Origin: G963665595 sp963665595
Lineage (GTDB): Bacteria > Actinomycetota > Coriobacteriia > Coriobacteriales > CADBOM01
Reading direction: 5' to 3'
Assembly: GCA_963665595.2 (NCBI GenBank)
Contig: CAXXJK010000005.1
Span: 496,001-560,000, forward strand
DNA: 64,000 bases
The notes beneath the pieces were generated by a model, which saw only the letters and a list, made by a program, of their open reading frames with translations, was not told where the DNA came from and made no database searches. Made by a program: the position numbers and the translations under genes. Positions 54,323 through 62,947 of this stretch are shown piece after piece (within the stretch, counting starts at the first letter, position 1; the number at the start of each line of letters is the position of its first letter).

Positions 54323-54347
54323 GCTCGGAGGGTTCCGGGCTTTCTTG
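54323..54347 (+). terminator. Weak terminator between divIC-like and ppx genes
   Basis: GCTCGGA, loop GGGT, TCCGGGC (one G-T pair), then TTTCTTG. Confidence 0.45.
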
Positions 54348-54382
54348 CTCTATGAAGAAGATTATTTTCGGAGAGTGAGATT

Positions 54383-55351
54383 ATGCGCCAGTATGCAGTG
54401 ATTGACGTCGGAACAGTTACCATGAGGCTTCTGGTGGCTGGCTGCGATGAAACGGGCCTGCATGAGCGAACACGGATTATCGAGATGGTGCACCTAGGCG
54501 AAGGCCTCCAATCGACAGGATCTATCTCAACGCAGGCTCTGGAGCGCGCAAAACATACACTCGGCCATTTTAAAGAGATCATAGCAACCGATGAATATGA
54601 GCAGGGGCTTGCACCGGGGTCAATTCACATTAGTGCCGTGGCCACTTCGGCGGCCCGCGATGCATCAAATGCACAAGAGCTTGAATCCCTATTCAATTCC
54701 TTTGGTATCAATCTTTGTGTCATAGAGGGCGCGCGTGAGGCAGAACTTTCATTCAGAGGTGTTGTAAGCTCATTTTCTGACGTTCTTCACCCGCTGGTGG
54801 TTGATATTGGCGGAGGCTCTACCGAGGTTATTTTTGGTGATGCATCGTCGGGCATTATCAGGTGGGCCCATTCATTTGATATCGGGTGTCGCCGCGTAAC
54901 CGATCTTTTCTTACAAGAGGATCCGCCCGCTGCTGAGGAGCTGCTGGCGGCGCGGAGCTGGATTTGCCAGCAGATGAGACCACTATTCAACGATATGTTT
55001 GCAGGCAATGAATCGGTCCGACCGGATGTTCTTATTGCTGTGGCGGGGACTGCGACCTCCCTTGTTTCCATACGAGAGCATATGGAAGTATACGACTCAG
55101 CTCGTGTGCATGGCTCATGCGTAAGACAACCTGAGATTGAAGAGACGCTTCAGTATCTTGCGACGATGAACTTGCAGCAACGACGCCAGGTTGTTGGTTT
55201 GGAGTCCGGAAGAGCTGGTGTTATAGTTGCGGGTTTAATTATATTGGATGCTGTTCTTGAACTTTCCGGTTTTAAGTCTTATCGTGCCAGCGAAACGGAT
55301 CTTTTACAGGGTGTGGTGCTCGACACATATCAACGCGACGGTGCGCTTTGA
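54383..55351 (+). CDS. Ppx/GppA family phosphatase
   Basis: 322-residue ASKHA-fold phosphatase acting on polyphosphate or pppGpp. The phosphate-binding blocks are D-V-G-T-V-T-M-R-L (6-14, with V-T in place of the usual N-S), A-V-A-T-S-A-A-R-D-A-x-N and V-D-I-G-G-G-S-T-E. The C-terminal HD domain of long Ppx is absent, as in most actinobacterial members. Exopolyphosphatase versus GppA activity cannot be decided. GAGAGTGAG precedes the ATG. Confidence 0.9.
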   Translation: MRQYAVIDVGTVTMRLLVAGCDETGLHERTRIIEMVHLGEGLQSTGSISTQALERAKHTLGHFKEIIATDEYEQGLAPGSIHISAVATSAARDASNAQELESLFNSFGINLCVIEGAREAELSFRGVVSSFSDVLHPLVVDIGGGSTEVIFGDASSGIIRWAHSFDIGCRRVTDLFLQEDPPAAEELLAARSWICQQMRPLFNDMFAGNESVRPDVLIAVAGTATSLVSIREHMEVYDSARVHGSCVRQPEIEETLQYLATMNLQQRRQVVGLESGRAGVIVAGLIILDAVLELSGFKSYRASETDLLQGVVLDTYQRDGAL

Positions 55352-55469
55352 TGAGCAAAATCTGTCGAGAAAGCGATATCTAACCGTTTTACTAGCACCT
55401 GCCTTGAGGTTCAGGTAATATAGGAAGGCGCTGTGCTGAGAGGCCGAAAAGGCTTATATTCATGTATGT

Positions 55470-55554
55470 GGGGGCGTGGCGGAATTGGCAGACGCAGGGG
55501 ACTTAAAATCCTCCGCCTAACGGCTTGTGAGTTCAAATCTCACCGCCCCTACCA
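55470..55554 (+). tRNA. tRNA-Leu(TAA)
   Basis: Class II tRNA with acceptor GGGGGCG / CGCCCCT (one G-T), anticodon loop CTTAAAA giving TAA, T-loop TTCAAAT and encoded CCA. A small hairpin AGGCC-GAAA-AGGCTT lies just before it. Confidence 0.94.
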
Positions 55555-55654
55555 CAGTTCAATGCTACTTGAAATTGAGTGGCACGCTACTCGTTTCGAG
55601 CAGTCGTGACGGTTATCATGCGCACTGCTCCGCTCACGCAGCGAATAAGATATT

Positions 55655-55712
55655 TCGGGAATGAAGCTCTCCCTTGGTTGATCCAGAACCGCTGTATGCT
55701 GATGGCTTCTAC
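55655..55712 (+). promoter_or_regulatory. Fluoride riboswitch (crcB motif)
   Basis: The leader of crcB matches the crcB motif: GGGAATGAAGCTCTCCC forms P1/P2 with the conserved GAUGxxGxxC core, GAACCGC follows, and CTGATGGCTTCTAC gives the 3' pseudoknot strand. This is the known fluoride-sensing aptamer, and it lies 43 bp before the fluoride channel gene. No clear terminator follows, so control of translation is likely. Confidence 0.92.
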
Positions 55713-55755
55713 ATAAGAGGTCATGTAATTTGGCTATACGGCGAAAGGGTGGTCT

Positions 55756-56145
55756 GTGCCTACCTTGGTTCTTAATTGCCTCTATGTGGGCATGGGCGGT
55801 GCCCTTGGCACGGTTCTTCGTTATATTATTGGTTTAGTACCTCTCAATGAAACTAATGGGTTTCCTCTGGCAACCCTGCTTATTAATTTTTCTGGTGCTC
55901 TTCTCATAGGCACGATCATTGCCTTTGCCGATTGTAGAGGTGGTTTTGACTCGAGCATTATGCTCTTTTTGAAGATAGGCCTCTGCGGGGGATTTACCAC
56001 ATTTTCAACATTCTCTCTGGAAACGGTGCAACTTTTAGAAAAGGGCAGCTTTTTTATTGCCGGTTCTTATATTTTCGCCAGCGTATTTCTTTGTATTGTG
56101 GCAATATTTTTTGCACAATGGTTGGTTACCATGATTGTCTCATAA
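55756..56145 (+). CDS. crcB: Fluoride channel CrcB/FluC
   Basis: 129-residue membrane protein with four TM helices that forms dual-topology fluoride channels. The G-G-A-L-G-T-V-L-R-Y near the N-terminus, L-x-I-N-F-S-G-A-L-L-I-G and G-F-x-G-G-F-T-T-F-S-T-F-S-x-E signatures (here G-L-C-G-G-F-T-T-F-S-T-F-S-L-E) are present. GTG start with AAAGGGTGG upstream. Controlled by the riboswitch just before it. A single copy is present, so it probably acts as a homodimer. Confidence 0.95.
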   Translation: MPTLVLNCLYVGMGGALGTVLRYIIGLVPLNETNGFPLATLLINFSGALLIGTIIAFADCRGGFDSSIMLFLKIGLCGGFTTFSTFSLETVQLLEKGSFFIAGSYIFASVFLCIVAIFFAQWLVTMIVS

Positions 56146-56169
56146 GTGCTTACTGCGTATACAAGCACT
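56145..56169 (+). terminator. Weak hairpin after crcB
   Basis: AGTGCTT, 11-nt loop, AAGCACT, overlapping the stop codon and followed by CGTTTAC. Weak as a terminator. The rest of the 278-bp gap to the next gene contains a TATAAT at 56296-56301 but no gene. Confidence 0.35.
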
Positions 56170-56423
56170 CGTTTACATTCATATCAGAGCACGGATACCT
56201 TTGAGGACGTGTTGCCTGATAAACACCGATTTTTGCTAACCGCGTACCTCTTTTTCTCATAGAAAATAAGTTCATTTTGATGTACAATCACGAAATATAA
56301 TGATTGGGTTTTTGACTGCCTGGTTCCCGAAGCCGGACCTTACATGGCGATATTTCAAGATCACGGGTAAATTAAGCTCAGCAATTTGTAACGTGAATGT
56401 ACAGACGAAGTGATGGAGCGGCC

Positions 56424-57179
56424 ATGAATAAAACGGCAATCCACGACAACCATCAGCCGAAGGTTGATATACGTCTTGAAGTCCAAAAAAAGTTGTTTTC
56501 ACGGGCCAAAGCGATTGCAGAGATCAGTGATTATCTGAAAAGCGATCGCGCTCATATATTTAATCTTATGTCGTATCGTAAAAATGAAGCAAAGATACGT
56601 ACGTTTATCTCCTTGGTCTACGAAGATATTAAAGAAGACGGAGAGCTCTCGCGCAAGCCTGCCTTGCACAGCATATTATTAGATACCTGTGAGCGCCTAG
56701 ATTACTGGTTTTGTGCCAGTAATTATGAGGCGCTTATCGACACATTTATCGTAGAAATCGATGAGTTTGTAGCCAGCTATTTCCCCGAAGTCAAGCGTTC
56801 TGAAAAAGCGCACTGCTGGAGAAGGATACAGTTGCCTGAAATCCAAGCGCAACTCATGAAACTTGAGTTGCACGCCGCATTTATGGAATGCATATGTTCG
56901 GATAATCTGAGTGCTCTATCTGATCCATCCCTTGATGATACCACTGCATTTGAATATATTTGTAACACCCTCATTTCAGCGGAGAACACTCTTTCCACCA
57001 TGGTGAATGGTCTAAAGGATTTTAACCCTGACATTGAGGCGACCGGTCTTGAGATCAGCTTCATAGCTGCGCAGACGGTACGAACGAGGGTTATCGTACG
57101 GCTGATGATTGCCGTACTGAGCGTTTCAGCGCTCACGTTTATAGCGGCTGTTCTCGAATTGATCTTGAGTCTTCGTTAA
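56424..57179 (+). CDS. Unknown tail-anchored protein, paralogue 2
   Basis: 251-residue paralogue of the protein at 43453-44214, with the same order of blocks (D-I-R-L-x-x-Q-K, D-Y-L-K, T-F-I-S, D-T-C, Y-F-P-E, K-L-E-L-H-A-A-F, T-A-F-E-Y) and a C-terminal hydrophobic segment at about 225-247. No known domain is recognised. A perfect TATAAT -10 box lies at 56296-56301. GGAG precedes the ATG at 56424. The two copies are 12 kb apart and both stand alone. Confidence 0.7.
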   Translation: MNKTAIHDNHQPKVDIRLEVQKKLFSRAKAIAEISDYLKSDRAHIFNLMSYRKNEAKIRTFISLVYEDIKEDGELSRKPALHSILLDTCERLDYWFCASNYEALIDTFIVEIDEFVASYFPEVKRSEKAHCWRRIQLPEIQAQLMKLELHAAFMECICSDNLSALSDPSLDDTTAFEYICNTLISAENTLSTMVNGLKDFNPDIEATGLEISFIAAQTVRTRVIVRLMIAVLSVSALTFIAAVLELILSLR

Positions 57180-57349
57180 TCGAAGATTGCGATATTCACT
57201 AATCTGGCAATTTCATTTCTTATTACTGTCACGTTGATAGTTGCTCTAATTCTGAAGTAATTCATAAACTACGGAGACGGAGAAAGGCCAGAAGCGAGAT
57301 TTCCTGACTGGCCGAAATGTACGGTTACCGGTAATTACGGCAAGTGGGG

Positions 57350-57377
57350 TTGATATAATGCTGCAAATTCCTATAAT
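57350..57377 (+). promoter_or_regulatory. Strong promoter before the tRNA-like gene
   Basis: -35 TTGATA, 16-bp spacer, -10 TATAAT, ending 24 bp before the tRNA-like sequence. Close to consensus. Confidence 0.7.
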
Positions 57378-57401
57378 CGTCCAATGCAGTGTTTCAAACA
57401 A

Positions 57402-57478
57402 CACGCCACAGTAGCTCAGCTAGGCAAGAGCGCCCTCTGAAATGGGGGAGGTCGCGGGTTCGAATCCCGCCTGCGTAT
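57402..57478 (+). pseudogene. Degenerate tRNA-like gene
   Basis: A tRNA shape is clear in the D-arm (GCTC/GAGC), the variable loop AGGTC and the T-arm (GCGGG-TTCGAAT-CCCGC). Three parts are abnormal. The acceptor stem only pairs well if an extra CCA is bulged out near its 5' strand. The anticodon arm is one base short (CCCTC-TGAAAT-GGGGG, or a loop CTGAAAT giving GAA). CCA is not encoded, unlike all four other tRNAs here. It may be a decayed tRNA-Phe(GAA)-like gene, yet its promoter and terminator are intact. Confidence 0.6.
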
Positions 57479-57483
57479 ATGAC

Positions 57484-57530
57484 CGCATCACCGTGATGCG
57501 TATTTGAAAAGCCACCGAAAGGTGGCTTTT
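57484..57530 (+). terminator. Double hairpin after the tRNA-like gene
   Basis: First CGCATCA-CCG-TGATGCG, then AAAAGCCACC-GAAA-GGTGGCTTTT, a near-perfect intrinsic terminator that also works for the opposing peroxiredoxin gene. Confidence 0.85.
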
Positions 57531-57577
57531 CCCGTTGATACTGAAACTCTGTTTCCCCTGCGTACCCCGGAATTATT

Positions 57578-58279
57578 CTATGCTTTATTAACCGTGTCTG
57601 GTTTGAATTTGAGAAACCAGTCAACCTTTGTTTCCTGAGGATTGTTTTCTTCTCGGCGTTTTTTAAGCGCGCTCATGGTTGAAGGCGCAGGCTCGATGAC
57701 ATCATCACCGGGGCGCCAATCCGCTGGAGTCGCAACTTTTTGCGTGTCGGCTGTTTGTAGGGCTATCACGATGCGTTTGATCTCGTCGAAGTTACGCCCC
57801 AGCGAAGCCGGATAGTACAAAATAGTTCGAATTATGCCCTCGGGGTCGATGAAAAAGACGGCTCGTATGGCGGATGTCGAAGTTTGACCATGAATCATTC
57901 CATAGAGATGGGCAACGTCCATGGTGATGTCTTCTATCAAAGGGAATGTAACCTCTGGCTTTGAAATGTTTTTCCATTCCAACTCACCTATACGATTAAG
58001 CCACGCTATGTGTGCATGTATAGAATCGACTGATAAGCCTACCAGCTGAACGTTGAGTTGCTCAAACTCATCGGCAAGGCTTGCAAAGGTCATAAACTCA
58101 GTCGTGCATACGGGAGTGAAATCTGCGGGATGAGAAAAGAGGATGATCCATTTTCCTTGGTAATCCTGAGGGAAGTTGATCAGTCCTTGGGTGGTATTTG
58201 CGCTAAATTCGGGAGCTTTTTGACCGATGACGGGCATGTACTGTTGACAATCTTTATTGCTGCTGATGTTCTCTTCCAT
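57578..58279 (-). CDS. Peroxiredoxin, Prx6/AhpC-TSA type
   Basis: 233-residue thiol peroxidase that reduces hydrogen peroxide or organic peroxides. The active-site P-x3-T-x2-C is P51-A-D-F-T55-P-V-C58. The extended C-terminal region (about 165-233) with W-R-P-G-D is typical of the long Prx6/PrxA subfamily. No obvious partner reductase is nearby. ATG 58279 has GGAGG 9 bp upstream. In an anaerobe this would protect iron-sulfur enzymes such as the oxidoreductase. Confidence 0.92.
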   Translation of the reverse strand: MEENISSNKDCQQYMPVIGQKAPEFSANTTQGLINFPQDYQGKWIILFSHPADFTPVCTTEFMTFASLADEFEQLNVQLVGLSVDSIHAHIAWLNRIGELEWKNISKPEVTFPLIEDITMDVAHLYGMIHGQTSTSAIRAVFFIDPEGIIRTILYYPASLGRNFDEIKRIVIALQTADTQKVATPADWRPGDDVIEPAPSTMSALKKRREENNPQETKVDWFLKFKPDTVNKA

Positions 58280-58394
58280 GAGCGACAACCTCCTTCTGAC
58301 TTAACACTTCATCCGACACTTCAACTTCATTATATCGAGAAGGTTACAAAGCACAAGCGACGGTTGATCGTTTCATTATCAGTGAGACGACAGA

Positions 58395-59036
58395 TCAGAG
58401 TAGCGAGATGATTCCCATCGAGATAACCAACCCAACCAACGATATTAAGGAGCCTGATATAAATTCAGAAACTGAGTGACGTTTCATTTTGATACTTGCA
58501 TAGAAGGCGAGAAACAGTACCGGCAGCCCCAACAGTCCTATGGGCCCAAAGAAGTATACGAGCAAGACAATGGGGCCTGCTATGCCGCAGGCATGTCCGC
58601 TTGCTTTGATTTTCAGTATTTTGCTTGAGACAAAAATACTTAAGCCTGAGATGAAATAAGTCAGATATATCAGCCAAAGGCCCGATGATACGCGTCCGCA
58701 TATGACGGTAATGAGCCCTCCTATATAGCCGAGGAAGGCGGTGATGATAGCAAGGTCACGTTGCCCCGTACGACCCCTTTCTTTGAATTTTGGAATGAAT
58801 GGTTGAAGCGGGTAGGCCAAAAGAGGTAAGACGGTGATGAACAGGATAGCAAGTAGATATTGAATCAGTGAGTAACTAAATGCTGCCGGGTTTGCTAGAT
58901 AGATGATGGTGAGAACGAGAAAACCCATAAAGGGCGCCACGGTTACTACTCGGATTGTCTTGAAGAGTTTATCCACGTGTTTTTCTGCCTGCCCATCTTT
59001 GAGAAGCGTCAAAAAATAATGCACATGGATAAACAT
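58395..59036 (-). CDS. PAP2-like membrane phosphatase
   Basis: 213-residue membrane protein with about five to six TM helices. The R-G-x-x-G-Q-R-D-L-A-I segment and K-A-S-G-H-A-C-G-I-A-G-P match a subgroup of PAP2-related phosphatases from Firmicutes and Actinobacteria, where S-G-H-A is the core motif. The classical K-x6-R-P motif is not clear. It is upstream of the peroxiredoxin gene on the same strand, but the 105-bp gap may hold a separate promoter. Confidence 0.65.
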   Translation of the reverse strand: MFIHVHYFLTLLKDGQAEKHVDKLFKTIRVVTVAPFMGFLVLTIIYLANPAAFSYSLIQYLLAILFITVLPLLAYPLQPFIPKFKERGRTGQRDLAIITAFLGYIGGLITVICGRVSSGLWLIYLTYFISGLSIFVSSKILKIKASGHACGIAGPIVLLVYFFGPIGLLGLPVLFLAFYASIKMKRHSVSEFISGSLISLVGLVISMGIISLL

Positions 59037-59276
59037 TGTAACCTATCGCGGGAGTTATTCTTTCTATTCTCAGAAATAGATTATGAGAGTATGCAAGTTT
59101 TTGTTGTTTTTGGTGTTGACCTCGGGTTACAGCGCGTGATACGAGGACACACGCCGCCGTTTGCTCAAACGGGGCGCGGGGACTACGGCAATGAAAGGAG
59201 AAGGGCGCGCGTCAATTATCATTACGTGATATGCTGGCTAGGTGAAAGATTCTGACATTCGGGCGAAGGGGATTAT

Positions 59277-59690
59277 ATGTCTCAAAGTTCTGTGCCTCAA
59301 ATTACATGGCTTGATAGTACGGCACCTCATGACTATGATGCCGCCGATTCGTATCTCAGTCTGCTGATGCCTCAGCATGCAGAAGTAGTCGATTTGCTTA
59401 AGAACCGCCCCGTGGTTGAATACAAGGCCAAGGATATCTTCCGTGCGGCCGCGCTGCCGCTTTTGGGCAAGGACAACTATCATGTAGGCAAGGATATACA
59501 GAAAATTCAAGCAGGCAAGAAGCTATCTCCCATCTTGTTGGTGGTAGATAACCGTTTCTCATCAAACCTCATTATTGCAGATGGATATCATCGTATGTGT
59601 GCTATCTACTCTTTCAACGAAGACATCTCTATCAGATGTCAGATCGTCTACCTTTCTCCCGCTAATGGCGTTGTCGAGGCGGGCGCATAA
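59277..59690 (+). CDS. Unknown small protein with a ParB/Srx-like segment
   Basis: 137-residue protein. The middle reads P-I-L-L-V-V-D, then L-I-I-A-D-G-Y-H-R-M-C-A-I-Y, similar to the D-G-x-H-R-x-x-A segment of ParB N-terminal/sulfiredoxin-fold proteins. No DNA-binding helix-turn-helix follows, so it is not a partition protein. AAGGGGATT precedes the ATG. It is convergent with xth. Similar stand-alone proteins are annotated only as hypothetical. The 240 bp before it show no gene. Confidence 0.55.
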   Translation: MSQSSVPQITWLDSTAPHDYDAADSYLSLLMPQHAEVVDLLKNRPVVEYKAKDIFRAAALPLLGKDNYHVGKDIQKIQAGKKLSPILLVVDNRFSSNLIIADGYHRMCAIYSFNEDISIRCQIVYLSPANGVVEAGA

Positions 59691-59760
59691 CTTTGATCTT
59701 TGGTGGCAGGCACACGCTGAGGGACATGAGCCTGCTCGCACAACCCTATTGGTTTCAGGC

Positions 59761-60519
59761 CTATAACTCGATGTCGAGTTCGACCGGGCAATGATCACTT
59801 CCGTGTACCGGTGCCAGTATGCGAGCGTTGCGGATGCGGCTGGTGAGTTCTTCTGAGGTAAGAAAGTAATCGATGCGCCATCCGGCGTTGTGGGCACGCG
59901 CATTGAAGCGATACGACCACCATGAATAGGCATCCACGTCATCGGGGTGCAGATGGCGGAAGGTGTCCACAAATCCGCTCTCTAACAGTTCATCAAATTT
60001 GGCGCGTTCCTCGTCTGAGAACCCTGCATTTTTCCTGTTCGCTTGCGGATTCTTAAGGTCAATCTCTTGGTGTGCCACGTTGAAGTCACCGCAGGCTATC
60101 ACAGATTTCTGGGTTTTGAGTTCGATAAGAAAGTCACGGAAGGCATCTTCCCATGCAAGCCGATGATCGAGGCGCGCCAGCTCGTTTTGAGAATTTGGCG
60201 TATACACGTTTACAAACCAGAATGTGGAAAACTCGAGTGCGCAGATACGTCCCTCTCGGTCGAGTTCTTCTGAGCCGAGGCCATAGTGTACGCGGAGAGG
60301 CTCCTGTTTTGAAAAAACGGCAGTGCCTGAGTAGCCCTTGCGCTCGGCATAGTTCCAAAACTGATGATAGTGGCTAGGGATCTCAAGAGCGAGCTGCCCT
60401 TCTTGCAGTTTTGTTTCCTGCAGAGCAAAGATATCAGCGTCTAGCGCAGAGAACGTTTCGTAGAAGTTCTTCTTGACTATAGCGCGCAAGCCATTTACAT
60501 TCCAGGAGATGAAGCGCAT
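59761..60519 (-). CDS. xth: Exodeoxyribonuclease III
   Basis: 252-residue AP endonuclease and 3'-exonuclease of base-excision repair. Conserved motifs are S-W-N-V-N-G-L-R-A at the N-terminus, L-Q-E-T-K-L, C-G-D-F-N-V-A-H, Y-F-L-T-S and G-S-D-H-C-P-V, covering the metal and catalytic residues. GAGAGG precedes the ATG at 60519. It is 35 bp downstream of the deaminase gene and may be co-transcribed with it. Confidence 0.95.
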   Translation of the reverse strand: MRFISWNVNGLRAIVKKNFYETFSALDADIFALQETKLQEGQLALEIPSHYHQFWNYAERKGYSGTAVFSKQEPLRVHYGLGSEELDREGRICALEFSTFWFVNVYTPNSQNELARLDHRLAWEDAFRDFLIELKTQKSVIACGDFNVAHQEIDLKNPQANRKNAGFSDEERAKFDELLESGFVDTFRHLHPDDVDAYSWWSYRFNARAHNAGWRIDYFLTSEELTSRIRNARILAPVHGSDHCPVELDIEL

Positions 60520-60554
60520 GACACCAGCCTCTCGATTATCTTAATAATGACACG

Positions 60555-61856
60555 TCAGCGGCGCTTTTTAAGTGCCGCAATGATTGATTCGGTGGCCTGT
60601 TCGGTTTCTGCTTGCGCGCGTTCCACGTCTATGGTCATGAACTCACCGTCACGATATAACACGACACCATCGACCATGGTAAGGCACACATCATCACCTT
60701 GTGCCGAATAGACGATGTTGTTTAACGGGTGCGTCTCAGGATACATGTGAGGTTTATCGGTATCGAGCACGATGAGGTCAGCACGACACCCTTCCGTAAT
60801 GATTCCGCAATCGTTTCGTCGCTGTGCGATGGCACCATTGCGCGTTGCACACTCAAGCGCCTGGCGCGGGGTGATGACGGTGGGGTCTCCTGTATTTCCT
60901 TTATGGATGAGGGAAAACAGATAGAGATCCTGAAGGATGTTGTGGTTGTTGTTTGATGCAACTCCATCGGTACCCAGCGCAACGCGCACGCCTTTTTCGA
61001 GCATTTTTGGTACGGGAGCAATACCGCTGGCAAGTTTAAGGTTTGAAGCGGGGCAGCTTGCCACGGTGATGTCGTGCGCGCGCATGATATCCATATCACT
61101 TTCAGAAATCCAGACGCAATGTGCCGCGGTACAGGGCGTACGGAAGAATCCCAGACTCTCAAAATAAGCAGTGGGTGTCATGCCACCGTGTCGTTTCTGG
61201 CATTCCTCGTGTTCGCTTTTTGTTTCAGAAAGATGGATATGAGTACCCAGCGCATGATCTAGCGCCACCTGGCCGATCGCTTCTACCAATGCGGGAAAGC
61301 TGGTGTATTCCGCGTGAATGCATACATCCATCATTAAACGTCCGTTACCGGCACCATGGTAGTCTGCTATCAGCCGTTCGTTGAGCTTAGAAACAGGCAT
61401 TTCCTCATAGGGCTTGACCTCAAAACCGATGGTACCTTCCGAAAGATTGCACTTGATACCCGATTCAAGCACGGCTTTTGCTCGTGCATCAGAAAAATAG
61501 TACATGTCGGTAAACGATACCGTCCCATACCGAATCATTTCGGCAATGGCAAGTTGCATGGCGGGGTAAGCGGTCTCGTCGGTTATAAGCCCTTCGAAAG
61601 GAAACACCATTTCATTGAGCCATCTGTCGAGAGGAAGATTCTCCGCATACCCGCGCAGTAACGTCATGGGCGCATGAGCGTGCGCATTATAGAAGCCCGG
61701 CATAAGTATCTTGCGTTTTCCATCATAGATGGTACCAAAATCTTCTGAGGGTTTCTCGGCGCCTATGTAGGAGATCAGCCCGTTTTTCACACCAATGTAT
61801 TGGTGATTTTCGATTTCAAATTCCTGATTGACAATTGAAATATCAGAGAACAGCAT
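60555..61856 (-). CDS. mtaD: Amidohydrolase, S-adenosylhomocysteine/5'-methylthioadenosine deaminase type
   Basis: 433-residue metal-dependent deaminase of the amidohydrolase superfamily. The metal ligands are N-A-H-A-H-A-P-M (first pair), H-A-E-Y, H-I-H-L-S-E-T and G-T-D-G-V-A-S-N-N-N. This matches the MtaD/SahH-deaminase group that converts methylthioadenosine or SAH to the inosyl form. It lies 93 bp after a radical SAM gene, which would release related nucleosides. GAAGGAG precedes the ATG at 61856. Confidence 0.85.
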   Translation of the reverse strand: MLFSDISIVNQEFEIENHQYIGVKNGLISYIGAEKPSEDFGTIYDGKRKILMPGFYNAHAHAPMTLLRGYAENLPLDRWLNEMVFPFEGLITDETAYPAMQLAIAEMIRYGTVSFTDMYYFSDARAKAVLESGIKCNLSEGTIGFEVKPYEEMPVSKLNERLIADYHGAGNGRLMMDVCIHAEYTSFPALVEAIGQVALDHALGTHIHLSETKSEHEECQKRHGGMTPTAYFESLGFFRTPCTAAHCVWISESDMDIMRAHDITVASCPASNLKLASGIAPVPKMLEKGVRVALGTDGVASNNNHNILQDLYLFSLIHKGNTGDPTVITPRQALECATRNGAIAQRRNDCGIITEGCRADLIVLDTDKPHMYPETHPLNNIVYSAQGDDVCLTMVDGVVLYRDGEFMTIDVERAQAETEQATESIIAALKKRR

Positions 61857-61949
61857 CTCTACTCCTTCAGGCGGATTTTGCACATACAGCAATCAGCCGC
61901 CTCTCAAGGCGACTCTACTTATCCTATCATTATGAAGAAAAAACTGCGA

Positions 61950-62936
61950 CTAGGCAGTGGCGCCTCCGCAACTTGAGCCCGCGCCAGCGGTGCAGGCATA
62001 ACAGTGTTGCCCAAACTGCAGGGGACGTGAAGGCAGCGCGCCATCGCACAGATCGCTGATGTTATGTATGCCTGCTGAAGGCAGTTCGCAGATCTGGTTG
62101 AAATCACAGTCAAATATGCGCCCCGTCCATTCAACGGATATCTGGTCACGACACATCATGCCTTCCGTTGTCGCTGGATTGAACGCACGCGCTAGCTTCT
62201 GCATATACCCTTCCATATTGCCACTACGCTCAAGCCACGTGCCAAAACGTCCTATAGGGTTATTCGTGATAGTAAGCAGGTTATTGAAAACGATGCCATA
62301 GGCCGACTCAAGTTTTTCATGAAATTCTGCTGCAAGCGCTTCTTGGGAGGCGGGCATGAATGCGCCACGCGGATTATAGACGAGATCAAGTTGCAAGCGT
62401 TCGTCAGAACCATACCCTAACGCATTAAGTTCGCGGATGACGGCTATGCACGCCTCAAAGGAGCCTGCGCCGCGCTGGGAGTCCATCTCACGTTCCGTAT
62501 AGGCGGGCAGAGAAGAAACGACATTGATTCCGTGATCTGCGTAGCGTGGCACCAGATGTTGATATTCTGGTGCGGTAAGTATGACAAGGTTTGAGCGCAC
62601 TATGATTTTAAGGTCGCGCTGGGCAAGCTCATCGATGAACCATTCGAAATGAGGATTCATCTCAGGGGCCCCGCCGGTTATATCGACGGTGGTAAAAGGA
62701 TGGGAGTCAAGAGCGGCAAGACACTGCTCTAATACCGCGCGTGACATGATTTCGGTGCGCGTGGGACCTGCCTCGATATGACAGTGCTTGCAAGCCAGAT
62801 TGCAGAGTTTGCCTACATTGATCTGCATCGTATGAAGGGGAGAGCAACTCATCTGATGCTCGGGCGGTATCTGATCAATGAAGGGTGCGATACCCTGTAT
62901 CTCTTCGCATGAACGAGCAGTTTGATATTCTGGCAT
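61950..62936 (-). CDS. Arsenosugar-type radical SAM protein (ArsS family)
   Basis: 328-residue radical SAM enzyme. The cluster motif C45-x3-C49-x2-C52 (C-N-L-A-C-K-H-C) is followed by D-I-T-G-G-A-P-E-M. The C-terminus holds C-Y-A-C-T-A-G-A-G-S-S-C-G-G, the hallmark of the ArsS group, where studied members attach an adenosyl-derived group to methylated arsenic. The arsenic methyltransferase ArsM is not in the window, so the substrate here is uncertain. AAGGA precedes the ATG. It follows the AhpD-like gene by 11 bp. Confidence 0.85.
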   Translation of the reverse strand: MPEYQTARSCEEIQGIAPFIDQIPPEHQMSCSPLHTMQINVGKLCNLACKHCHIEAGPTRTEIMSRAVLEQCLAALDSHPFTTVDITGGAPEMNPHFEWFIDELAQRDLKIIVRSNLVILTAPEYQHLVPRYADHGINVVSSLPAYTEREMDSQRGAGSFEACIAVIRELNALGYGSDERLQLDLVYNPRGAFMPASQEALAAEFHEKLESAYGIVFNNLLTITNNPIGRFGTWLERSGNMEGYMQKLARAFNPATTEGMMCRDQISVEWTGRIFDCDFNQICELPSAGIHNISDLCDGALPSRPLQFGQHCYACTAGAGSSCGGATA

Positions 62937-62947
62937 TAAGGAGTTCC

